Assembly: GCA_001557505.1 (NCBI GenBank)
Contig: LSAX01000003.1
Coordinates: forward strand, 2,294,001 to 2,358,000
DNA: 64,000 nucleotides
DNA from: Reticulascus tulasneorum
Taxonomy: Eukaryota; Ascomycota; Sordariomycetes; Glomerellales; Reticulascaceae
Direction: 5' to 3'
In this document: positions 45,373-57,679 of the stretch, one piece after another
Layout of the letters: each line of letters opens with the position of its first letter
Position numbering within the stretch: the first letter of the stretch is position 1
The notes under the pieces: model-generated
Seen by the model: the letters and a program-made list of their open reading frames with translations, nothing else
Told to the model about the DNA's origin: nothing
Database searches by the model: none
Translations under genes and position numbers: made by a program

Positions 45373-47113
45373 ATGCCATCACCCATGTTACCTCACACTG
45401 AGCTGCGAATTCGCCGACAAGGAGTCCTGGAATTTCGGAGCATCCCGCCAATACTGCGGCCCCTTGTCCGGGCCTACCTCTTGGGCTATGCGTCTGCCGT
45501 TGCGCCGAGGATATTGACGCTGTTGTTGCAGTACATCCTCAAACGAAGGCAGAAGAATGTCACTGCACAGCAGCGGCACCAATATTTTCTAAATTCTTTG
45601 AAGCGTGTGCTATGCGGCGGCTTGGAGTGGCAGCGATTTGCTACGTTTTGTGCCGTCCTCGTAGGTGGAAGCACCTTGCTTGAGGCACGTACATCTTTTT
45701 CTTCCCCATCCTGGTATTGGCCATTGTGTTCCTTAAACGGCTTGCTTGTAGAGTCATTCTGCTGAACTCGGTACACGATGCCACTTCGTGGCTAACACAC
45801 CTCCTGCAGGAGCCACTTCGACGACTCTTTGATCGTGCCGCCACAACTCTCACAGTCGCAACACGCACAAGGCAAGTTTGACAGCCTGGCTTTTGCATTC
45901 CATGCATTTGTTTCGCGCGGTCTTCTTGTACTGGGCCATGTACTAACTCGTGTCAAAGGCTTTCGAGATGGACTTCCACGTTCATCGCCGCGTGGCTTGG
46001 CATACGCCTTCTTCAATCCAAGAAGAGTGACGCATTTTCAGATTCCGTCCCTATCAAGTCTGATGTGCCTCCAGGAGTGAAGCAAAAGCAGGTCAGATAC
46101 GCTGGGCGGACTCTTGATCTTTCTCTGTTCGCTTTCACTCGGGCGATTGACGTGGTGGTGGGAGAACTATGGTCGCGCCGCCGAGAACGACGCGTGGCAG
46201 CTCAGAAGTGGACCAAGGTATGCTATAGCTAGCAAGGTTAGTGCCAATCGTTCTAATCATCGTACAGCTGGAGGCGCTCGTAGGCCAGTCTACCGACCCC
46301 TGGATATTCACTGTATCTTGCGCTCTGATCATGTGGACTTGGATTTATACGCCAACTAGGCTGCCTAAAGCCTACGACAAATGGATAACTACTGCAGCGG
46401 TCGTTGACTCCCGGCTGATCCAAGCCCTACAAAAAGTTAGGCAGGGAGAGATTATCTATGGCGTAGACACCTCGCAGGCGCCGCTCTTGCAGTCTATGTG
46501 CGCTGATTACAAGTGGCCAATGGACTGGGGCGATCCCGCCAAATCCATCCCGTTTCCTTGTGAGATGGTCCACATGGGATGCGGTCCCTCCTGTGAGTAT
46601 CATTTCCTGCTGCGCTTCTACCGGGGTTGGTGCTGGTCCATGGCGACCTATCTGCCCTTGAACTTGGCTGTTCAGCTTCGAAAACCTAGTGCCAAGGGGA
46701 TCATACGAGCAACAGCATCTGCGTCTCGGTCATCGGCTTTCCTTGGGGCATTTATTGCCGTGTTTTTCTATGGAGTGTGTCTCGCACGAACACGAGTGGG
46801 TCCCCATGTAATTGGAAAGGACTTGGCAGCTCGAACAAAAATAGACAGCGGCATATGCATAGGGACTGGGTGTTTCCTCTGTGGCTGGAGCGTGTTCATT
46901 GAAACCGCAAGCCGGCGGAAGGACATGGCTCTTTTCGTGGCTCCGAGAGCCTTGGCGACACTCTTTCCTCGTCGGTACGCCATGGACAAACAGTGGAGAG
47001 AGACGATTGTGTTTGCTGCTAGCACAGCGGTTGTATTCACATGTGTGCTAGAAAACCAAAAACGTGTACGAGGCGTGCTTGGGAACGTATTAGGTGCGGT
47101 ATTGAGAGCATAG
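45373..47113 (+). CDS. TMEM135-like integral membrane protein
   Basis: This is a multi-pass membrane protein of the TMEM135/PMP52 family, associated in animals with peroxisomes and mitochondria. Recognised parts are an N-terminal CGGLEWQRFATFCAVLVGGS, LSRWTSTFIAAWLGIRLLQS, RYAGRTLDLSLFAFTRAIDV, the Cys-rich CEMVHMGCGPSCEYHF and ATYLPLNLAVQL. Clear exons are 45810-45871, 45959-46217 and 46268-47113. Intron 2 (45872-45958) appears to use a GC donor (AAG|GCAAGT). The end of exon 1 is ambiguous. Either it ends at 45684 with a weak GC donor (492 residues), or it ends at 45688 with a GT donor followed by a 17-nt exon at 45754-45770 (499 residues). Both keep frame. The start ATG at 45373 gives MPSPMLPHTELRIRR. 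Confidence 0.8.
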
Positions 47114-47980
47114 ACAAGGTCGGCATTTTTGCAGAGCTACGGACGGGTTATAGCTTATGCCTTTGGGTACACAGGCCACATAACCGGGGGCACCGAACAG
47201 ATTGTGTAGAATGAATGTATGTTTGGATACTAAGTGGTGTGGTTGAAGACTGTTCTTAAGATTCTAGGACACAACTAAATGCGCCATAGTTAATCAACCT
47301 GTAAGTGGAAATTGACAACCGGCCACTTAACTGGCTCGGCCTTTAATGCTTGAATCGGAGTCAAACATCAACCGACAAGAGCTACGAACAACCCGCCGCG
47401 TACAGGAGCCTTCATATTCCGCTTCCAACTTGCTCGGTTGACTACTTAGTTTGCGAGTGAGATATCAATCGGCCAGTGCACCAAGCTCTCTGCATAGATA
47501 AAACTAAGCGGAGGGGAAACTTGAAAGCTGGTCTAGCCAGTTGGGTAATATGCGATCCTCTTGGCGAATTCCACGGAGCGGGTATTCCCACCACAATAAC
47601 AACAGCAGCAAAACATGCTCTAACCTGCTCGACATGCACGAACCGCAGTTACCATTCCCGCCCGCCGGCAAATCGACTCCGTGGGTCTTCTCTGGGACCA
47701 GTTAAAGACGATATCGAGATTGAAAGGATCCTGGTTCCCGGTCACACAGCCCCAGAACGGCCTGGGGGGGGGCAGAGACTCGCCGCCTGGGTAAATTAGT
47801 TTAGACCTGTGCGTGTATGTTGAGTTAATAAGCTTAAAATTAGACATAGAGGCATGATGCCATATATCTAGTCCCTGTCTCCATGTTCAAGTGTTCGATT
47901 GCTTGACTAGTTGCCGAGTTTTTGCTTATAACTTCCTTTTGACTCTCTATTGCTGTTTCGTTAAACGAGGTGAAGGCAAG
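47114..47980. other. Intergenic region
   Basis: The stretch lies between the TMEM135-like gene and the DJ-1/PfpI gene. The 107-codon frame at 47476-47799 has no domain and is not called. Confidence 0.5.
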
Positions 47981-48877
47981 ATGCTGAAATTACAAGCTGC
48001 CTGGTGGGCAGTGAGACTATCACTATTCACCTTGGTATCAGGCGGGCAATTAGTGAAGAAACAAGATGATAGTTAGGCGCAACTCTACCATTTCGACTTA
48101 CAGCCATCCCTGATGAAGTGATATTCGAGTACAGGCTAACTTCTTGACCTCTCCTCAGCGCCGGTTAACTACGGCGTGATCGTCTTCCGGGCTATGGACA
48201 TGCTCGACATCTACGGACCCCTCGATGCACTCCAGCTCGTTGCCCACAACCGTCACCTCAACCTACATATGATCGCCGCCTCTCTCGATCTCGTCACCAC
48301 CGCGCCGGCCGCGGCGGGCATGAACGCCTACAACTCCAGCTTCTGGCCCTTGATAGTGCCTACCAATACACTCAACGACACACTCGATCTAGACGTGCTC
48401 ATCGTCCCAGGCGGACCAGGCGTGCGCGCCCCTAACTTGGCCGCCATCCCGGCTTACATCAAGGCCGTGTACCCGAACCTCAAGTACCTCATCACCATCT
48501 GCACCGGTGCCGGCTTGGCCGCGCAGGCAGGTGTTTTGGATGGCAAGAGGGCGACTACTAACAAGAATGCGTGGAACACCATTCGGCCGATGGGTCCGAA
48601 CGTGACGTGGGTTGCTCCGGCCCGGTTCGTGGTTGATGGGAACATCTGGAGCTCTTCAGGGGTGTGTAGTCTCTTCTGATCGTCCTGGGGAGCATGAGAA
48701 AGTAAAGCTGACGCGGTCTAGGTTGCGGCGGGGTTGGATCTTATCTTTGAGTTTATAAAGGAGGTCTATGGCGAGACTCTGGCGACGAGGATCTCGAACA
48801 TCATGGAATATGAGCCGCATCCACATGACTGGGATCCATTTTCTGCCAGATTGAACATTACTTCAACTTATAACTAG
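47981..48877 (+). CDS. Secreted DJ-1/PfpI (ThiJ) family protein
   Basis: Exons 47981-48071, 48159-48661 and 48722-48877 encode 249 residues. The introns (87 and 60 bp) have GTTAGG/TCAG and GTGTGT/CTAG ends. The first exon codes a hydrophobic N-terminus (AAWWAVRLSLFTLVSGG) that looks like a signal peptide. The class I glutamine-amidotransferase-like fold follows: NYGVIVFRAMDMLDIYGPLD, the strand VLIVPGGPG, and the nucleophile elbow LITICTGAGLAAQAG with the conserved Cys. Several NxS/T sequons (NSS, NDT, NVT, NIT) fit secretion. Members include isonitrile hydratases, glyoxalases and transcriptional regulators, and the activity here is unknown. It is convergent with the SDR gene. Confidence 0.85.
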
Positions 48878-49170
48878 TGGAAATACATGTCCAGGTCTAT
48901 TGCTGCTAGTCGCAGGCAGCTGTTCAGCCCGGCAGTGTGTATATATGAGGAGACCGTTAGATGACATGGGTGCAGTCAATGTCAATACCTCTACCGTCAT
49001 ATTGTGCTTATATGGACGCAACGGCCATCACCTCTCACGCATACAAATCTGGCATATAAACCATGAAAATTATACATTCTATATAGTCGCTGCTATTAAA
49101 CCTAACCAGTCCGTTTTCCAATCCCTTCGCGCCACGCTATGGGATACCCGACCAAGTGCCCAAAGTGTAT

Positions 49171-50187
49171 CTAAGCACTCGACTCAGCTGCCAAAAGCTG
49201 CTGGTAGACATCTCGAACCGTAATGTTGAGCGGTGTGAACTCCAAGCCGAGCACCTTCTTCGCTCTGCTGGCATCGATCGCATACACGCCGTCAACGAGA
49301 TCAATCTCAGAACGCTCTTTCGGTAGCCGGCTCTCGACCTGGGGGAGCTCCTTGCGGACCGCGTCTACAACAGTCTGCCAGTCGAAATGGCTGGCGGTGA
49401 TAAATCGCTCGCCTGCGGCGGCAGGTGTCTCGTATGCGGAGATCAAGGCTCGGGAGAGATCCCGGGCGTCGACGAAGCCGCCAAAGTCGAATGATGGGAG
49501 GCTGCTGGCGTCGAGAAGTTTATACATGGCCTCCATCGACTCGCCGAGGTGTTTGACGTCTACCGATCCGACGATGGGACCGAACACCCATGCCGGGTTG
49601 ATGGATGTGAGCGTGAATGGGACCTCGTTCTTCTTAGTCCAGTCCCACATTGCCTTCTCCGCCAGGCCTTTGGAAGCGCAGTACGACGCGCTACCGTTGG
49701 AGGTCGCGGCAGCCTCGTCGTAGGTCATGGGGTTCCAGTCGGCGTCGGTGTATGTGTATCCTTGTCGGTAACCCGCGAGCACATCTAAGTTGGCAGCAAA
49801 GGACGAGAGGTTGATGACTCGCTTCACAGACGATCCGTACTTCTTGGCAGCTTCAAGGATGCCGACGGCGCCCTCTATGGCGGGATCCAAGAGCTCCTTG
49901 CGCACGTCTTTGGGTGACAGGATGAACGGCGAGGCGGTGTGGAAGACGCCCGTCACGCCCTCGAAAGCATCCTTGTAGTTGTCTGGGTTTGTCATGTCCT
50001 TAACAATCGCGATAGAGAGTTGGGACGAGTATTCGGGGAAAGTTTCTCGCAACTTCTTGGCGGAGGATTCAGAGCGGACGGTACCGCGGACGTTGTAGCC
50101 CTTTTCTAGCGTAGCCTTGACAACATTGCCGGCAACGTAGCCGTTGGCTCCAGTGATGAGGATGGTCTGAGTGGATGGGGAAGCCAT
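49171..50187 (-). CDS. NAD(P)-dependent extended short-chain reductase (Gre2/ketoreductase-like)
   Basis: This intron-less gene encodes 338 residues. The N-terminal nucleotide-binding motif TGANGYVAGNVVKATLEKGY is followed by the R that selects NADPH in VRGTVRS. The catalytic Tyr and Lys are in SYCASKGLAE, with the active-site Ser in INLSSFAAN. The sequence resembles the dihydroflavonol-reductase-like fungal aldehyde/ketone reductases such as yeast Gre2. Probable role: NADPH-dependent reduction of aldehydes or ketones in detoxification or secondary metabolism. The substrate is not predictable. It stands next to the gene-poor 50-55 kb interval. Confidence 0.9.
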   Translation of the reverse strand: MASPSTQTILITGANGYVAGNVVKATLEKGYNVRGTVRSESSAKKLRETFPEYSSQLSIAIVKDMTNPDNYKDAFEGVTGVFHTASPFILSPKDVRKELLDPAIEGAVGILEAAKKYGSSVKRVINLSSFAANLDVLAGYRQGYTYTDADWNPMTYDEAAATSNGSASYCASKGLAEKAMWDWTKKNEVPFTLTSINPAWVFGPIVGSVDVKHLGESMEAMYKLLDASSLPSFDFGGFVDARDLSRALISAYETPAAAGERFITASHFDWQTVVDAVRKELPQVESRLPKERSEIDLVDGVYAIDASRAKKVLGLEFTPLNITVRDVYQQLLAAESSA

Positions 50188-52592
50188 TGCAAGTGGTGAA
50201 TGTTGTCTAAGAGATGTTGTGCTTGGATGGTTAAGTATGATTGAGGATATGCGATTTAATTACTCGTCAACTGAGTTGCCAAGTATATACTGTTTTACTC
50301 GAAAGCGAAGAGCTTATAAAGATGCTGGTATGGGCGGTATAGCTAATGATTGGGGAGGGATGTTCTGATGAAGGGAGGAAAGGGAGAACCCAACTTGGGA
50401 ACATCGACTTGTCTTTATACTAGAGGACAAACCCATACAATTTGAAAGCCTATCTGGGTTTGCATATGCCGACGCAACAAGAATGCTTCACAATAACGAC
50501 GTCCCGTCTCTCAAAAGCCAATTACGTCAAGGTGTTGGCCGAATTGACCAATGGCTGCAGGTGGACCTCGCAGAGAAGGCTTATTCAGATCCATTCGAGC
50601 ACGGTTGGAGATCGGGGGATAGGATCCTTCGCCGATGAGCAGGGCAGTGGCTTGTCGGCGTTAGGCGGGGGCAGTTGGCTGCACGGCCTTATTAAACGTG
50701 CAGACAAGATCGTACAGTGGGACTAATGAGAGGGTCTGCGGTGTTCGTGTAGACTCTTGGCGGGCATTCGCTGGGATCGGGGCCAATCGTCATCGTGCTA
50801 ACTGCGAAAAGGCTGGCGTGTCTCCGACGGGGACAGACCGTCTTTGCTGCACAGGCCGACAGGAGCTCTCACTAATCCCGCTGTTGTCTTCGCCCAGCTC
50901 CAATCTTTTATGCGACTCCTGCAGATTGTTGCAGATGTGAACCCTGTTAAAGACCTGGCGTGTCCCGGCATTTGACCTAGTCTAGTCAGGATCCCAGCAC
51001 CACGACGAGATTGATGCGGGGGCTTTTTACTGAATCCACGCTCATTTGCTCTCTGCTTAGAAATCGTCAATTGCTGTCTAACAGGTTTCATAGACTTCTG
51101 ACTCTGCATCGTTCTTACCGTGCGTCGATACTCTCGACGACGGCGTTTTCCTGCATGACGTGCTCTGCTTCTATTGAAAAATGCGGTGCTCTGCTTCTTC
51201 TGGAATGCCACCATCAAACGCACAGTGACACTCATGGAGGAGAGTCAGCATATCCAGGGAGTATAACAGGCAGTGAGTGTACAGGACTGGGATCCTGACA
51301 TCCCCCCTCAGAAGCATTTCTCCTCTTTGGTCGTCGACGCAGCTTGCCAAACACCGGCCGAAGGTTGAATAATCATCGAATGGCCATCAAGCTGTCGTCC
51401 GTTGAAGATCGCTGCTACGTCATCAGGCGGAAGTTCCAATAGACTTCCAGGAGCGAAACGCTCAAAGTCCAACCAAGATGAGGGGTGGTGGGATACCTCT
51501 CAACTTCTTCCTGGCGCATCTGCTGGTAGATGTCCGTTCACTGCCAGTGCCGCAAGGTTGCAATACCCTGGCTGGCCGTGTAAGAATCCTTGCAGTCACT
51601 AGCTCTCGGATCGTGTTCTACCAGCCCTATGGCTAGCTTCTCCATGGCTTCCGAATCTTACATCTTTGGTCAGAACTACGTACTAACTAGTGTCTTTCGA
51701 TATGTCCCACCCCTGGAACTTCACCTGCCAGCCACCACCAGATCAATATTTTCAGCCACACTCAGTATCATCCTTAGCAGCCTATCAAGATTGGATCTCA
51801 CGCGCAATCCCACCCGTCACGATATAGTGCTCGATGAGGGGAGTTGCCTGCAGTAAGAAGGTCGCTTCCCGGGGCACAATCACCCAAATTCCGATTTGCA
51901 TCGCTAGCATCATACGATTGTATACTCCGACACCGAGTCTAGCTAACACCACGAAACTCGATGATCTGAAGCAAAAGAGGGCCGAAGAGCTTATAATATA
52001 ACAAGAGAGACAAACGTGTCCCTGCATCTTCAACATGGACTGGATCTTTGCGAGACTCTAATTGCAATTGAGGGGTTTGCTGTTACCTAAGTATATGCGT
52101 CTCGACGGTGTCCATGAGACGGACTTCAGCCCCCTCTACAACAGAAGAGATATTTTGAATTTCAAGGGAGATTGTCCTTGTCGTGGCTAGGCTGATCGGC
52201 CCAGTTCCCGGATGAGTGCGGTCAAGAGAGCGAGCCAAACAACAGAGGCGTCGTCAACAACTCTGGCCAGACAACCGACAGAATGCGATCCCAACATTCC
52301 ATGGCTCCTAATTCTTAGTATAGGGCTACTCAGTCCTTCCGTTGGGATCTTGAATTATCAACAAACTGCATCCACTGATAGGGTTCTCGGGAGTTCCCTT
52401 TAGGTCTTGAGACTCAGCCATTGTCGCAGTTAACCGCATGGTACCCGACCTCCAATGTGCACTTGGCCGTCACATCAACGTCGTTGATGGGACTCGCCCA
52501 ACTCCAATGATACCACCGAACCCTTGAGGACAAGATTGCGGTTATAGTACATGCCCAGGCTGCAGGAGAGCCTACATAGGTCTTGAACAGCC

Positions 52593-53387
52593 ATGCCGCC
52601 GGAACAGAACTGCAGGAAACCGGTCCGGTTTGTTGGATCAGGCATTCCCGATCCGCCAAGTATCTTTGTCTACAAGGAGGAACTGACTAGTCCGACAAAA
52701 AACCGTTTGGCTACAGAATGCGATGAGTCCTCTGGGGCATTCCCCCATACTGGTATGGTAGGTACTGACAGCGGTGAATGCCAAAGGTCCGGGTCTTGCT
52801 ATAGACGGTGTTTCTCCAGACTTCTTGATACTACGCTCCTTTACCAGCCCATACGTCTTCCCTTTCTACTGTCTATTTCATCTTTGGTCTTCTCTCTTTC
52901 TCTCGGCGGAAGTAGTCTTCCCTCCAGCGGATGGAGCACTAACATACATTACCTGGTTAAACCTGTGGTACAAAGTTGTATCCGATCTCTTCAGACTATG
53001 TTATGGTCTATGCTTCGCAAGGGGAAGCGTATCGAACTTTTAGTAGCCTCGGAACCGGCCTTCAACAAAGCAGTAACCTGCTTTCTCTTGTCTCACCTGG
53101 CAACTCGGAGATTCTTTTGCATTCTGACCGGAATGGCAGGGCTTGCAATCGTTGGCCCGCGTGTTGAACTTGCCCGGTTCAGCAGGGGCGAATTGGACCT
53201 CGCAGCTGATCTGTCAATAACTAGACTATTCAAATTAGCAGAAACGAGAGTTTATGACATGAGACGGCTAGGGAGCTCGTTGCACCAGGGCCTGGAGTCC
53301 ATGCCAGTCAGCCCGGAGAAGCAAGATATTCCAATTGGAGAAAATTCTTGCAGTGGTCCACCCATCGAAGGTAGAGTAGGAGTGTGA
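52593..53387 (+). CDS. Unrecognised open reading frame, possible orphan gene
   Basis: This ATG-started frame of 264 codons is the longest in the 50-55 kb interval. A central hydrophobic stretch (LPFLLSISSLVFSLSLGG) could be a membrane segment. No domain or family is recognised, codon and residue composition are not clearly coding, and no intron signals strengthen it. It is most likely a chance frame or a relic, and is listed because nothing else explains the region. Confidence 0.15.
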   Translation: MPPEQNCRKPVRFVGSGIPDPPSIFVYKEELTSPTKNRLATECDESSGAFPHTGMVGTDSGECQRSGSCYRRCFSRLLDTTLLYQPIRLPFLLSISSLVFSLSLGGSSLPSSGWSTNIHYLVKPVVQSCIRSLQTMLWSMLRKGKRIELLVASEPAFNKAVTCFLLSHLATRRFFCILTGMAGLAIVGPRVELARFSRGELDLAADLSITRLFKLAETRVYDMRRLGSSLHQGLESMPVSPEKQDIPIGENSCSGPPIEGRVGV

Positions 53388-55129
53388 ATGACGAAACTAT
53401 TCGCTATTTCCAGTATCTATTTCAAGCGTGGCGGACACGCATTTGGCGCGCCTTGCCTACGACATTGGATATTTGTAAATGAGCCAAAATTGGATTCTTT
53501 GAATAGCCTCGTATTTGATTGGCAATTGGTGGCAACGGGATTAGGACCATCATTTTACAGTTGAAAGCCGTTGTCGGGCAAGCATGCTCGATTTGAGAGC
53601 TCCTATTGGTACATTGGTAAGAGGCTGAGAAATACAATGTCCTGGGTAAGAGTCACAGTAAGGACGGGAACCAAATCCCTGAGGGGCAGGTGACCTCTCA
53701 ACGACGCCGAGGCTGATGTGCGTGCGGTTTCGTAGGTGTAATGGTCCTACATCTGGCGGACATGATAATCCGAGATGAGTCAAAGGCTTACCCGGTGCAC
53801 GTATCCGAAGCGCATCGGACTTGGGAGGGGCAAAACACAGGCGATACCAGGAAAGCTGGAACCGAACAAGCCGTGATGCTCCGGGTGGAGCGGCCCAGGG
53901 AGGAAGGGTGGGTAAAGTTGTGCGACAACCGGATGGATCAATCAATCTTGTTCTTTGTAATGGGCCCACGCACCGAAGAGAATGGTAGCCCTGTTTTGAT
54001 GGATCTGTACCTGAGAGGCAATTGTGACCGCATGACCCACGAGGCTCGCGGCATTTGAATTCGATTTGAGTTGAGTTTCTTATCGCGCGGTATCTCAGGT
54101 AAGGTGAGTGAATAGAGATAGCTGGGGCAATTGCGGTCCCATCCTTTCAATTAGTCTATCCGTCAGTCATAAGTGGTTGATAGTGCATGGAGCTATTTCA
54201 GTCGTCCAGTCAAAGGTCAATGTGCATTTGCCCGTTGGTAGGAGAACGAATGAGTGATTTATGGATCCTATCTCTGCTTGTCCCTGCTTGCGATCTCCCC
54301 ATCGACGAGAGATATAGAGAGCTGGGCAGGCACTTACTATGTACTTTCCGCGGTACCTAGATGGATGTACTGGGTATTGAAATAGTTGGCTGGCAGGTAG
54401 CACGGGAGTAAGGTCGGTGCATAAGATGCACAGGCAGGAGCAAAAAGGTCTTGGGTCTACGGTTCTGGTTTGTTCGCTGACGAGGGAATGAGCTGTCCGA
54501 AACATTGAGCCATGTCTCTCTCGTATTTGGGAGTTGGCGATACTAGGAGCTCGATAGCTACTGCCGGGGTACCGGGGCGAGTCCGGAGGTTGATCGGCGA
54601 AAGAGAAATGACTGGCACGCCTTTCACCTCCTTTGTGCAGTGGCGATTCGAAGAGACGGCGACAGAGAGAGAGAGTGAGTGAGGGACAGATGGGATGCTG
54701 AGTAAACCCAAAATGATGCCACTTGCGGAAATATGTACCGCAAAGGTATCGTCCTAACTAAGTCCCCCGCCGTTGCCCGTGGTCACTCCGTAAAAAGACG
54801 CACTTGCGATTATTACGGGTGGACGAGAGAAAAAAAGAAAGTGAGCCCAGTTTCCCAGCCAGAGCCAAGGCCAGCCAGCCCAGGCCAGCCCCGGCTGCAT
54901 TAAACCAATTTGTAGGCACGACCACCTTACTTACCTAGGTGGTTAGCGGCGAACAGGACGGACCGACGACGGACAGGCCATGGCAGGGAGGCAGGCAGGC
55001 AGGAGATGTTATGGGTTATGAGGTGGTGGTGGTGGATGGACGGATGGGTGGCTGTGGATGGAGATGGGCCACGCGCAGAAAAAGCACCCCACCATCTCAA
55101 CCATTTTTATATGTCCCTCATGCCACCAT

Positions 55130-56784
<1,655 letters not shown>

Positions 56785-57679
56785 ATGTGCACACCCCGAG
56801 CATCTTCTAAACTGCACACTTGCCAAACAGGATGGGGCTCCTTTAATTGAAGGGTTAGTTCTAACAACACAAAAAAGGGAAATTGGAACTTGGGATGCTC
56901 TTGAGGGCAGGCCGTGGCAAACGGGTCTTGAGCCCGGAAGGATAGCTATTACATGTTTTCCGTAGGCACAAGGTCTTTCATTAGTATGAGCTCCATGCGA
57001 TAGATCAATCCCACTCATCCGAAATGCTTCAAACGTGCCAAACTTGAATTGTGTTGTCTGCTATTGACTCATGAGGTGTTGTAAGCCATCTTCCTTTTTT
57101 GGATGTAATTGCGTTGAAAATGGGTATGTGTTGCAAGGGTTAGGACGAGCATGCAAGGCTTGGTTCCGAAAGCAGCACGACAACAAGTCAAATGGGACAA
57201 CTTCGAGTCAACTTTCAAAGTTGTCAATTGTTTCGTAATAAACGTTACCAAACCCTACATCTTTTCGTCTTTCACGAAGTGGTATAACTAGCTAGCTTTG
57301 GTTTCCGTGCCCACCCTCGACCACCCACAAGTACCCTAGAGAGGTAGAAATCGGCAGGGAGAGAACACGGAGGGGATATCATGATGTACAAACATGAAAG
57401 CAAAAGCGCAACGCTAGAAATAGTCTCCTCATCCATATCCGAAGCCCGCTCGCCGCTTCACGCCCCTCCTTTCTTCCAGATCGTTCTCGCTTCCGAGCAA
57501 ACGTCGTAACAAGAGGGGAGGGGGGAGTGGATGGAGAGTAGGTGGTGAATAATGGTCATAACCGTATGAAACGCCTCCCCGCCTCGAGATTTCCTTCATA
57601 ATACATGCAATACACGCACCGACTCGTGCCCCTGCCACGACTGGATTAGTGTGGCGGCGGCATTAGGAAGACGAGCTCT
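56785..57679. other. Convergent 3' intergenic region
   Basis: It separates the ends of GAPDH and the next minus-strand gene. No supported gene is seen. A TGACTCA at about 57065 lies downstream of GAPDH and is probably fortuitous. Confidence 0.5.

Noticed and set aside
52414..54505. Two minus-strand frames near 52.4 and 54.2 kb both ending in a KCTL-x(n)-C pattern, possibly relics of small secreted proteins
   Set aside because: Similarity is limited to a few residues and about 17 bases. No complete gene model could be built for either.
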